Shown here one piece after another: positions 6,200 to 11,802 of a stretch of DNA of 11,802 nt. The notes below the pieces were generated by a model. It saw only the letters and a list, made by a program, of their open reading frames with translations. It made no database searches and had not been told where the DNA came from. The position numbers were made by a program, and so were the translations under genes. Position 1 is the first letter of the stretch. Every line of letters starts with the position of its first letter. The DNA comes from DATFYI01 sp035315125 (lineage in GTDB: Bacteria > Chloroflexota > Anaerolineae > Anaerolineales > Anaerolineaceae), in assembly GCA_035315125.1 (NCBI GenBank), contig DATFYI010000289.1:1-11802 (forward strand), read 5' to 3'.

Positions 6200-8284
6200 C
6201 TATTGTCCAGAGCCCGTCACTGATGCAGCGTCAATCGCTTTCAGCTCAAAATATGAATCCAGAACTTTACGAACGATCGGGGCAGCCACTGTGGAACCTT
6301 CAGTACCATTATACACGAATGCAACCACTACTATCTCCGGATTATCATAGGGGGCGTAACCTACATACCAGGCATGTGCCGGCCAATTGCCTGGTTTACA
6401 AAGGTTTTTTGATTCAGCAATATCATCGCAGTACTCTGCTGTTCCAGTTTTCCCAGCTGATTGAATGGTTTCTGTTTGGAAAACATTGTAGGCAGTTCCT
6501 GTTGGATCATGTGTGACCATGCGCAAACCCTGTTTAAGCTCTTGTAATACCCAGGGTTGGACTGTTTTCAGTTGACCGGTCGGAATATTATTTGAATCAA
6601 ACACGTGGATCAAAGGATCCTTGGTAATGTCCCAAACGACCTGGGGCTTAACAGATTGGATCACATTTCCATTTGAATCACTCACTTGCTTTACCAATGT
6701 AGGTTTTACCAACACTCCATTATTAGCAATCGTCACATAGGACATTAATACTTGGAGAGGAGTCGCCAACACATAGCCCTGTCCGATAGTAGCGTTATAT
6801 GTATCACCAGTAGACCAGTTCTCGCCTGCATTCAATCGTTTCCATTTCGGATCTGGGATTAGTCCGGAATTTTCACCGGGCAATTCAATCCCAGTCGCCC
6901 GATTATATCCCAGCGACTTGGCATATTCTCCCAAACGATAAATACCTAATCCCCCATTAGGTACCTCGTCCTCAAAGCCACCGCCAATTTTATAAAAGTA
7001 CACATCACATGACCAGGCAACACCATGCAAAAAATCAACTATGCCATGTCCAGTTTTCAACCAACAAACAAATGTTTGATCTCTACCGGGATCATTTGGT
7101 GAATATTTATTCGCAATCGTGATATGACCTGGATCCTTTATGGTTTTTTCCGGTGTAACCACTCCTTCATTCAATGCACCGATCGCTGCTCCCATTTTGA
7201 ATACTGACCCCGGTGGATATTCGGCGGAGACAGCATGATTTAACAAGGGATGATCGGGGTCAGCTAACAACTGCTGATAATAATAAGAAGGTATGACCTT
7301 AGCCATGCGATTATTTTCATAGGTAGGATAAGAAACCATCGCCAGGATCTCGCCAGTTTTTGGTTTTATGGCGATAACTACCCCATTTGTAGAAAAAATC
7401 TTGTTGAGATATTTGTTATAGTAATCTATCTCTCCTGATAATGCTGTCAAGGCAGCTGATTGCAAACGCGTGTCAATAGTTAGCTGAACATTATTGCCAG
7501 GAACAGGGGCGATCGGCTGTTGCAGGTCACGCTGTATCTGACCGGCGACATCTATCTCTACCTGCCGAACTCCATTTTTCCCAGCCAGAATATCCTGAAG
7601 CGACTGTTCTACGCCGGCGTAACCGATTTTATCGCGGTTCGCCACGAAACCCTGGCTAGTATATTGTTGTTCTTCTGAAGCAGGGATTGGACCGAGGAAA
7701 CCGATAATTTCAGAAGTTAATGAACCCGTTGGGTAATCGCGTACTGGATCGATCTCAATACCCACTCCTGGCCAATCACTGCTCTTTTCTTGTACGGTCA
7801 TAGCAGTTTGCTGATCTACATTGCACTTGATTTGGACCGGGTCGAAGGGAGCGTTTGTGTCACCAATAAACACGATCTCCTTAATGCCAAAATCAGTTTC
7901 GCAGGGTTTGAAGAGCTTTACAGTAGCATCATTAATTACGCCATTACTGACTGGGATGCCAATCAAATTCGAAAGCTGCCGGTAGATTTCTTCAGTCGCA
8001 CCTTCATCCGTCGGTAGATTGGCTGGTGTAATCACCACATTGTACGATGCAACATTACGTGCCAGCACAAACCCATTTCGATCTGTGATAATACCGCGTT
8101 GAGTTTGTACGCTGATTGTCTCTTCACGATTTTGATCCGCCCGATTTAAGTAAGCTGCACCTTGAATAATTTGCAAATTAAAAAGACGGTATAGAAAATA
8201 GCCAAATATCAGGGCGCCAATCACATAAATGACAATCAAGCGCCAATACTCAAAATTGTTTTGCGTGTGATTTGAATTGCTCAT
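6200..8284 (-). CDS. mrdA: Penicillin-binding protein 2 (class B transpeptidase of the elongasome)
   Basis: Crosslinks peptidoglycan during cell elongation as the partner of RodA, anchored in the membrane with its catalytic domain outside. The 694-residue protein has a short cytoplasmic tail and one membrane segment at about 15-38. A dimerisation/pedestal region follows (starting near ISVQTQRGIITDRNG, 57-71), then the transpeptidase domain. The three active-site motifs are present: SVFK with nucleophile Ser360 and Lys363, SCD at 425-427 (the variant seen in PBP2 proteins in place of SxN), and KTGTAE at 612-617. WSTGDTYNATIGQGYVLATP (490-509) is a typical class B segment. The ATG overlaps the mreD TGA by 4 nt (ATGA, 8281-8284). 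A divisome PBP3/FtsI reading is less likely, given the SCD motif and the mre-rodA context. Confidence 0.96.
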   Translation of the reverse strand: MSNSNHTQNNFEYWRLIVIYVIGALIFGYFLYRLFNLQIIQGAAYLNRADQNREETISVQTQRGIITDRNGFVLARNVASYNVVITPANLPTDEGATEEIYRQLSNLIGIPVSNGVINDATVKLFKPCETDFGIKEIVFIGDTNAPFDPVQIKCNVDQQTAMTVQEKSSDWPGVGIEIDPVRDYPTGSLTSEIIGFLGPIPASEEQQYTSQGFVANRDKIGYAGVEQSLQDILAGKNGVRQVEIDVAGQIQRDLQQPIAPVPGNNVQLTIDTRLQSAALTALSGEIDYYNKYLNKIFSTNGVVIAIKPKTGEILAMVSYPTYENNRMAKVIPSYYYQQLLADPDHPLLNHAVSAEYPPGSVFKMGAAIGALNEGVVTPEKTIKDPGHITIANKYSPNDPGRDQTFVCWLKTGHGIVDFLHGVAWSCDVYFYKIGGGFEDEVPNGGLGIYRLGEYAKSLGYNRATGIELPGENSGLIPDPKWKRLNAGENWSTGDTYNATIGQGYVLATPLQVLMSYVTIANNGVLVKPTLVKQVSDSNGNVIQSVKPQVVWDITKDPLIHVFDSNNIPTGQLKTVQPWVLQELKQGLRMVTHDPTGTAYNVFQTETIQSAGKTGTAEYCDDIAESKNLCKPGNWPAHAWYVGYAPYDNPEIVVVAFVYNGTEGSTVAAPIVRKVLDSYFELKAIDAASVTGSGQ

Positions 8285-8781
8285 ATCTCAACCTCAACCG
8301 GATAAACCCAATTTGCCAGATCGGTTATGAGTGCATAAAACGGTAAAGAGAGTAACAAATTTAATAGAGCACTCGGCAGGATAATCAGACTTATGCTGTC
8401 ATTCAATGGCAATGGTGTTCCATGAATTTGGAGCACTACATAATATAAGCTCTGTTGTATCAATGTCCCTACAATGGTAGCTACGAACATAGCCAGGATT
8501 GGCATTTGCCAAACATGCCTTTGCAGAAAACGGGCAATCCCCACAATAAGTAGATATGCGATCAATGGAGAAAAATAAGGTGCTGCTGAAACCAGGCTAA
8601 CCAATAGCCCTGCAACAATTGCCCATATCCAAGTATGTTTAACCTTTTCCTGTAAAGCCCATGCCACCAATACTAATAATATAATATCAGCCGTCCCATG
8701 CAAAAGGGGCAACCGGCTGACCACCACGGATTGGATGATCAGTAAAACAATCATTACAGGGATTGATAAAAGAGCTGCCAC
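8281..8781 (-). CDS. mreD: MreD, rod-shape-determining membrane protein
   Basis: A small integral membrane component of the elongasome that acts with MreC and MreB; its biochemical role is poorly defined. The 166-residue protein is very hydrophobic, with about five to six membrane segments (roughly 4-22, 30-46, 51-70, 72-85, 93-117 and 128-155), the usual size and pattern for MreD. Sequence motifs are weak in this family, so the call rests on hydropathy, length and its place between mreC and mrdA. The frame opens with GTG at 8781, 6 nt after the mreC stop, with no visible Shine-Dalgarno site. Translation probably depends on coupling to mreC. The next in-frame ATG is codon 10 and would cut into the first membrane segment. 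Confidence 0.88.
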   Translation of the reverse strand: MAALLSIPVMIVLLIIQSVVVSRLPLLHGTADIILLVLVAWALQEKVKHTWIWAIVAGLLVSLVSAAPYFSPLIAYLLIVGIARFLQRHVWQMPILAMFVATIVGTLIQQSLYYVVLQIHGTPLPLNDSISLIILPSALLNLLLSLPFYALITDLANWVYPVEVEI

Positions 8782-8787
8782 AAATAT

Positions 8788-9633
8788 TTATGGGGATGTT
8801 GCCGGAATTAAAGGTGTCACGTCTACAGGTTTAAAATTGGTAATGATTAATACAGCCTGCAAAGAGTTAAAATCGACCGCTGGTTGGACTGAAGCAGTTT
8901 GAAATAAATCAGTCTCACGTTTGCGAACGCTCACCACCTGGCCAACCACCACCTCCTGAGGATAATCACCGCCCAAACCAGATGTGAGCACAACTTCGCC
9001 GGGCTGGAGGTTTAGATCTTGTGGGATCATTCCCAAATTGATATCACCGGTTATCGAACCGTTCAACATGACTTCAGTTTGCGAAGATTGAAGCTTTACA
9101 TTAATTTGTGAACCGGGGTCGTTAATCAACTGAACACGAGCAGCGCCTGCAGTGACAGCATCAACCCGTCCTACTAAGCCTTGTTCAGTCACAACAGGCA
9201 TGCCATGCCTTATTCCATCATCTGAACCGTGATCAATGATTACATAATGAAGGAATGGACTTGGATCGCGCCCGATGACTGCCGCGGCCACATATTCGTT
9301 CTCTGGATTAGCCCTTGCAAAGTTAAGCAGTGCATAAAGCACCTGAGCCTGGTGCTGCTGCTGCTGGAGTTGAATTACTTGAGTCTGAAGACGAGAAACA
9401 TCATTTTCCAATTGCGCGTTTCTCGCACGCAGGCTGGCTACATCTCTAGGAACAGTGACAAACTCATAAACAGCCATATAACGGCTGGAGAGCCAGCCCT
9501 GAATACCAACCAATGGATCAAGAGCTAATCTCAGCAGTGGGCCAAGAAAACCGCTCAACGCCAGGACCAGAATTCCAACTACGACCAGCACCAGCATGGC
9601 CGTCTGCCAGTTACGGCGAAAAGGTAGATTCAT
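8788..9633 (-). CDS. mreC: MreC, rod-shape-determining protein
   Basis: A bitopic membrane protein whose extracytoplasmic part scaffolds the elongasome and is thought to activate PBP2-RodA. The 281-residue protein has a short basic N-terminus (MNLPFRRNWQ) and one membrane segment at about 12-34. A coiled coil follows at about 63-100 (LRARNAQLENDVSRLQTQV). The beta-rich MreC core runs from about 115 to 268, with VIIDHGSDDGIRHGMPVV, GLVGRV, LTSGLGGDYPQ and VGQVVSV as recognisable pieces. A short CTG-rich tract (9353-9366) encodes four Gln in the coiled coil. The ATG at 9633 is the only sensible start because an in-frame TAG lies 9 nt upstream of it; no Shine-Dalgarno site is evident. It follows the mreB stop by 63 nt of unremarkable sequence. 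Confidence 0.96.
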   Translation of the reverse strand: MNLPFRRNWQTAMLVLVVVGILVLALSGFLGPLLRLALDPLVGIQGWLSSRYMAVYEFVTVPRDVASLRARNAQLENDVSRLQTQVIQLQQQQHQAQVLYALLNFARANPENEYVAAAVIGRDPSPFLHYVIIDHGSDDGIRHGMPVVTEQGLVGRVDAVTAGAARVQLINDPGSQINVKLQSSQTEVMLNGSITGDINLGMIPQDLNLQPGEVVLTSGLGGDYPQEVVVGQVVSVRKRETDLFQTASVQPAVDFNSLQAVLIITNFKPVDVTPLIPATSP

Positions 9634-9696
9634 GTCAGGGTTCTAAATTCAAGCCAAATACACAATCCACTATTAAAGAAGCAACACAAACAGGGG

Positions 9697-10758
9697 TTAA
9701 CGGGAACCTGTACGATCCAATCCAACCAGGAATGAGTCATATTGGTCAAGGTCTTCCAATATCATGCCAGCTCCACGGGCGACGCAAGTCATCGGATCTT
9801 CTGCAACCCACACCCGCAGGTTCAGCTCATCACCCAGCCGTTCAACCAGGCCTTGAAGTTGAGAGCCGCCGCCAGCCATGCAAATACCGGTCTCGATCAA
9901 GTCAGCAACTATTTCAGGTGGGGCTTCATCTAACGCATCTTTGATGGTGTCTACAATCACCTGGATCGATCCGGAAATCGCTTCTCGTATTTCTACTGAA
10001 GATACTTCGATCGCTTCAGGTAATCCGGTTACAAGATTTCGACCACGTACTGACATTGTCTTCTCAGTTGGTAATGGATAAGCCGACCCAATACCGATTT
10101 TTACCTGTTCAGCCATCCGCTCACCAATAAATAGGTTGTATTTGTTGCGGATGAAAGTAATCACGTCCTGATCAATCTCATCACCTGCCACACGCAAGGA
10201 GCGAGACACGACGATACCGCCCATCGACATCAATGCTACTTCAGTTGTTCCACCACCAATGTCGACGATCATACTACCACGAATCTCTGAAACAGGCAAA
10301 CCTGCGCCAAGAGCTGCAGCACGTGGTTCCTCAATTAAAAAAGTCTCCCGAGCCCCAGCGGACATTGCAGCATCGTAAACTGCTCGTTTTTCAACTTCGG
10401 TCGCACCAGAGGGAATACCAATGACAACCCTTGGGCGTGGCATTGGCACGATAGACTGCTGGTGAGCCTTACCAATAAAATAACCCAACATCGCCTGAGT
10501 AATTTCAAATTCCGAAATTACTCCATCACGTAACGGACGAATGGCAATCACATTCGCGGGAGTACGACCCACCATCTCTTTTGCCCTTGCTCCAATCGCT
10601 AATGGCTTTCGTGTGCGTTTGTCAATGGCTACCCAGGATGGTTCATTAATGACGATCCCCTTGCCTCGGACATTGACCAGGGTGTTGGCTGTACCCAGGT
10701 CAATCCCGATATCCAGGGAAAACAAACCCATCAGCCAATTGAGAGGATTGATAGCCAA
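9697..10758 (-). CDS. mreB: MreB, bacterial actin homologue
   Basis: An actin-like ATPase that forms membrane-bound filaments orienting lateral wall synthesis. The 353-residue protein is of normal length. The N-terminal MAINPLNWLMGLFS is hydrophobic/amphipathic and suits membrane binding. Actin-fold motifs are phosphate-1 DIGIDLGTANT (16-26), the connecting LIEEPRAAALGAG (141-153) with the region's conserved catalytic Glu, phosphate-2 DIGGGTTE (166-173) and the adenosine motif TGICMAGGGSQLQGL (290-304). The start is a TTG at 10758, supported by AAGGAG 6 nt upstream; no nearby ATG fits. It is the first gene of the long operon, and a probable promoter lies about 60 nt upstream. Confidence 0.98.
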   Translation of the reverse strand: MAINPLNWLMGLFSLDIGIDLGTANTLVNVRGKGIVINEPSWVAIDKRTRKPLAIGARAKEMVGRTPANVIAIRPLRDGVISEFEITQAMLGYFIGKAHQQSIVPMPRPRVVIGIPSGATEVEKRAVYDAAMSAGARETFLIEEPRAAALGAGLPVSEIRGSMIVDIGGGTTEVALMSMGGIVVSRSLRVAGDEIDQDVITFIRNKYNLFIGERMAEQVKIGIGSAYPLPTEKTMSVRGRNLVTGLPEAIEVSSVEIREAISGSIQVIVDTIKDALDEAPPEIVADLIETGICMAGGGSQLQGLVERLGDELNLRVWVAEDPMTCVARGAGMILEDLDQYDSFLVGLDRTGSR

Positions 10759-10764
10759 TAGAAG

Positions 10765-10770
10765 CTCCTT
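10765..10770 (-). promoter_or_regulatory. Shine-Dalgarno site supporting the TTG start of mreB
   Basis: AAGGAG on the minus strand is separated by 6 nt (CTTCTA) from the TTG at 10758. The spacing and match support TTG as the true initiator, which would probably lower mreB translation relative to an ATG. Confidence 0.75.
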
Positions 10771-10818
10771 AATTGTTTCGGGAGGGAAACGAATAATAAA
10801 TATACAAAACCGGATCTG

Positions 10819-10827
10819 ATTATACCA
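10819..10827 (-). promoter_or_regulatory. Extended -10 promoter for the mreB operon
   Basis: On the minus strand TGGTATAAT contains a perfect TATAAT preceded by the TGN extension. No good -35 lies 16-18 nt upstream, as is common for extended -10 promoters. The predicted start near 10812 gives a leader of about 54 nt. No terminator or later promoter separates it from mreB, so it probably drives the whole mre-mrdA-min-rodA-gltX train. Confidence 0.6.
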
Positions 10828-10936
10828 TAGACACCTTCGTGACCTGCTTGACTAGCCTATGGCAATCCCGCCCAGTCCTTCTTCCCTCCCGTATGGCCAG
10901 AAAAACAAACCAATCAATCTGGCTATAATGAATATT

Positions 10937-11047
10937 TTACCTAATTTTTACCGGAATGTAATCTTTTTGAGACAGGAAATCGTAAATCATTGAAATGAAA
11001 TAAACTTCGCATTGATCCATTGTCTCAAAAAGCTCAGCTTCACCCAT
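10937..11047 (-). CDS. Possible small protein of 36 residues, unrecognised
   Basis: A short ORF runs from ATG (11047-11045) to TAA (10937-10939). It begins MGEAELFETMDQCEVYF and ends SQKDYIPVKIR. The composition is soluble and protein-like, with mixed acidic and aromatic residues, and it ends before the mreB promoter on the same strand. Evidence against it: no Shine-Dalgarno site, an in-frame stop 9 nt upstream of the ATG, and a perfect 12-bp inverted repeat inside it that could mean the region works as RNA instead. I do not recognise a family. Treat it as a candidate only. Confidence 0.28.
   Translation of the reverse strand: MGEAELFETMDQCEVYFISMIYDFLSQKDYIPVKIR
10963..11032. repeat. Perfect 12-bp inverted repeat with 46-bp spacer
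   Basis: CTTTTTGAGACA at 10963-10974 is the exact reverse complement of TGTCTCAAAAAG at 11021-11032. It falls within the possible small ORF and between the divergent mreB and tRNA-Gly promoters. No T-run follows either arm, so it is not a standard terminator. No target duplication flanks it, so a mobile-element origin is not supported. Confidence 0.7.
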
Positions 11048-11048
11048 G

Positions 11049-11077
11049 TTGTATTTTTAGAAAAATTATCTTATAAT
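11049..11077 (+). promoter_or_regulatory. Promoter for tRNA-Gly
   Basis: A perfect -10 TATAAT (11072-11077) stands 17 nt after a partial -35, TTGTAT (11049-11054, three of six matches). The predicted start near 11084 leaves a leader of only about 3 nt before the mature tRNA. Confidence 0.65.
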
Positions 11078-11086
11078 CATGCCAAC

Positions 11087-11158
11087 GCGGGTGTAGCTCA
11101 ATGGTAGAGCGCGTGCTTCCCAAGCACGATGTTGCGAGTTCGAGCCTCGTCGCCCGCT
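11087..11158 (+). tRNA. tRNA-Gly, anticodon CCC
   Basis: A 72-nt cloverleaf without an encoded CCA. The acceptor GCGGGTG pairs with CGCCCGC (one T-G pair). The D arm is GCTC/GAGC, the anticodon stem CGTGC/GCACG, the loop TTCCCAA (anticodon CCC at 11119-11121), and the T arm GCGAG-TTCGAGC-CTCGT. The discriminator is T, as usual for bacterial tRNA-Gly. It reads GGG codons. The 3' flank reads CTAG, not CCA, so the CCA must be added by the nucleotidyltransferase, unlike the tRNA-Gln in this window. Confidence 0.96.
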
Positions 11159-11165
11159 CTAGTGC

Positions 11166-11210
11166 TTTTGGGCCAATTTATCACCCTTTTACCCGGTTTT
11201 TGGCTCAAAA
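11166..11210 (+). repeat. Inverted repeat just after tRNA-Gly
   Basis: TTTTGGGCCAA (11166-11176) can pair with TTGGCTCAAAA (11200-11210): 11 pairs with one G-T and a 23-nt loop. It starts 7 nt after the mature tRNA end and lacks a downstream T-run. It may be a trailer structure involved in 3' processing, or simply chance. Confidence 0.5.
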
Positions 11211-11312
11211 TAGCGCCTGATTTACAATCTTAAATTCAAAGCATGGTGTTGCGTTAAAGCAAAATCCCGATGAATGGATCCACCGGGAAACAAGGCAGGA
11301 TATAATTACCTC

Positions 11313-11383
11313 AAAACTGGCCGCCAATTCCCTGGTGGTTAGTTGGCCGGTGAGTGCTCGATACACTTGCCGGCCTTTTTATT
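11313..11383 (+). ncRNA. Possible small RNA or attenuator-like leader
   Basis: TATAAT at 11301-11306 could start a transcript near 11313 that ends at the terminator, about 70 nt long. ACTGGCC (11316-11322) can pair with GGCCGGT (11345-11351), or CCGCCA (11321-11326) with TGGTGG (11333-11338). The first pairing uses the 5' arm of the terminator, so the two folds exclude each other, as in attenuators. No plus-strand gene follows in the window and no good -35 is present, so the element may be only the end of a tRNA-Gly read-through transcript. Confidence 0.25.
11345..11383 (+). terminator. Strong Rho-independent terminator, plus strand
   Basis: GGCCGGTGAGTG (11345-11356) pairs with CACTTGCCGGCC (11364-11375): 12 pairs including two wobbles, loop CTCGATA, followed by TTTTTATT. 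It would end transcripts from tRNA-Gly or from any small RNA in the gap, and it faces the terminator at 11444-11471. Confidence 0.85.
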
Positions 11384-11443
11384 AAAGTGATTCTATCACC
11401 ATCGAGCGATTCTTACTCAGTATTGCGGGGCTGTATTTAAATC

Positions 11444-11471
11444 AAAAAGCGGCCCGGGTGAGTGGACCGCT
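11444..11471 (-). terminator. Rho-independent terminator for the rightmost gene
   Basis: On the minus strand AGCGGTCC (11471-11464) pairs with GGGCCGCT (11455-11448), eight pairs with one wobble and an 8-nt loop, followed by TTTTTGATTT. It lies 16 nt beyond the stop codon of the partial gene at 11488. Confidence 0.8.
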
Positions 11472-11473
11472 CT

Positions 11474-11490
11474 TGATTACCTGGTAATCA
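11474..11490. repeat. Perfect 8-bp palindrome with 1-bp centre
   Basis: TGATTACC and GGTAATCA flank a single T. The palindrome overlaps the stop codon of the rightmost gene and lies just before its terminator. It resembles a dimeric-repressor half-site pair, but the position at a 3' end makes an operator role unlikely. Confidence 0.45.
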
Positions 11491-11802
11491 GGCTTCAGAT
11501 TTGAGAGGTTCCCAATCGATAGATGGACCTTTTAGATCTTCACCCTCATAGCTATCTTGAAAAGTATATCCAAGCTTTGACATCCAATTAAGTATCCGTG
11601 GAAGTTCTGACGCCATATCGGCAATAAAAAAATCATTCTTGAATGTGCCGGCTTTCAGCTGAGGGATATTCCATTTTTCCCAAATATAAGCAGCCTCAAG
11701 CAGGTTTATTACCTCTTCGGGTACATTGTGATCTTTCAGCCAGTGGACCGCAACTCCATGGGCATCAAATGGAATGCTTTCAAGATAGTCTATTGGATAA
11801 TT
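11488..11802 (-). CDS. Partial hypothetical protein, C-terminal 104 residues
   Basis: An open frame enters from the right edge and ends with TGA at 11488-11490; the start lies outside the window. The visible part begins NYPIDYLESIPFDAHGVAVH, contains EEVINLLEAAYIWEKWNIPQ and ADMASELPRILNWMSKLGY, and ends IDWEPLKSEA. It is soluble, rich in acidic and aromatic residues, probably mostly helical, with no membrane segment or signal in this part. I recognise no family. A clear terminator follows 16 nt after the stop, which supports a real expressed gene. It is convergent with tRNA-Gly. Confidence 0.75.
   Translation of the reverse strand, partial: NYPIDYLESIPFDAHGVAVHWLKDHNVPEEVINLLEAAYIWEKWNIPQLKAGTFKNDFFIADMASELPRILNWMSKLGYTFQDSYEGEDLKGPSIDWEPLKSEA

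Larger units (their letters stand above)
11159..11487. other. Structure-rich intergenic region without a convincing gene
   Basis: These 329 bp between tRNA-Gly and the rightmost gene contain no ORF I would call. They hold an inverted repeat after the tRNA, a short TCCCG/CGGGA hairpin (11265-11288) around the palindrome TGGATCCA, an isolated TATAAT at 11301-11306, an attenuator-like fold ending in a plus-strand terminator, and a facing minus-strand terminator. Confidence 0.7.

Noticed and set aside
9353..9366. CTG trinucleotide tract as a phase-variation repeat
   Set aside because: Only about four and a half units and in frame; it encodes Gln in the MreC coiled coil, so length changes would not switch the gene off.
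9513..9944. Plus-strand ORF opposite the mreB-mreC junction
   Set aside because: Antisense shadow of two conserved genes, with no recognisable domain.
10924..10929. Plus-strand TATAAT as a promoter
   Set aside because: No -35 at 16-18 nt, no TGN extension and no plus-strand gene close enough; tRNA-Gly has a nearer promoter.
10928..10993. Plus-strand ORF of 21 codons starting inside a TATAAT-like sequence
   Set aside because: Very short, no ribosome site, and its ATG is part of the AT-rich -10-like string; it overlaps the better minus-strand candidate.
10963..11032. Terminal inverted repeats of a miniature mobile element
   Set aside because: Only 70 bp, no flanking target duplication and no similarity to a known element end that I recognise.
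11321..11350. T-box-like riboswitch, suggested by CCTGGTGG before a terminator
   Set aside because: The conserved T-box core is not matched, no specifier stem can be seen, and no aminoacyl-tRNA synthetase or amino-acid gene follows.
1..11802. CRISPR array, insertion sequence, prophage or defence island
   Set aside because: No regularly spaced repeats, transposase, integrase or defence-protein motif was found; the content is core cell-wall, division and tRNA genes.

Overview
The window looks like a bacterial chromosomal segment from the Chloroflexota, most likely class Anaerolineae. This is an inference from gene style: MreB, MinC and MreC read like Chloroflexota versions, and the left side carries a beta-propeller lipoprotein with WSPDGKSIAF-type repeats, a kind common in that class. 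Base composition is moderate and leans AT. Shine-Dalgarno sites of the AGGAG type precede several genes, and TTG and GTG starts occur.

Layout, left to right. (1) Positions 1-398, minus strand: the N-terminal part of an unrecognised multi-pass membrane protein that runs off the edge. (2) 526-1548, plus strand: a predicted lipoprotein with TolB-like propeller repeats. (3) 1589-1698: a minus-strand terminator and tRNA-Gln(CUG), with a good promoter of its own. (4) 1746-10758, minus strand: one long, tightly packed gene train, read in the order mreB, mreC, mreD, mrdA (PBP2), minC, minD, minE, rodA, gltX. (5) 10759-11086: the mreB leader with an extended -10 promoter, a possible 36-residue ORF and a perfect 12-bp inverted repeat. 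(6) 11087-11158, plus strand: tRNA-Gly(CCC) with its own promoter. (7) 11159-11487: no convincing gene, but many inverted repeats, including two facing terminators and an attenuator-like fold. (8) 11488-11802, minus strand: the C-terminal 104 residues of an unrecognised protein.

The central block is the rod-shape and division-site machinery. MreB filaments, MreC and MreD organise the elongasome. RodA polymerises glycan strands and PBP2 (MrdA) crosslinks them. MinC, MinD and MinE place the division septum. Gene spacing (two 4-nt ATGA overlaps; gaps of 1, 6, 6 and 7 nt; longer gaps of 63-64 nt after mreB and mrdA) supports co-transcription. The glutamyl-tRNA synthetase gene is the last protein gene, and a glutamine tRNA follows it. 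That pairing makes sense if this organism makes Gln-tRNA by the indirect, GatCAB-dependent route.

No clearly new multi-gene system is visible. The block resembles the mre-mrd-min-rodA arrangement known from other bacteria, such as clostridia. The least explained parts are the small ORF and inverted repeat upstream of mreB, and the structure-rich intergenic region after tRNA-Gly.
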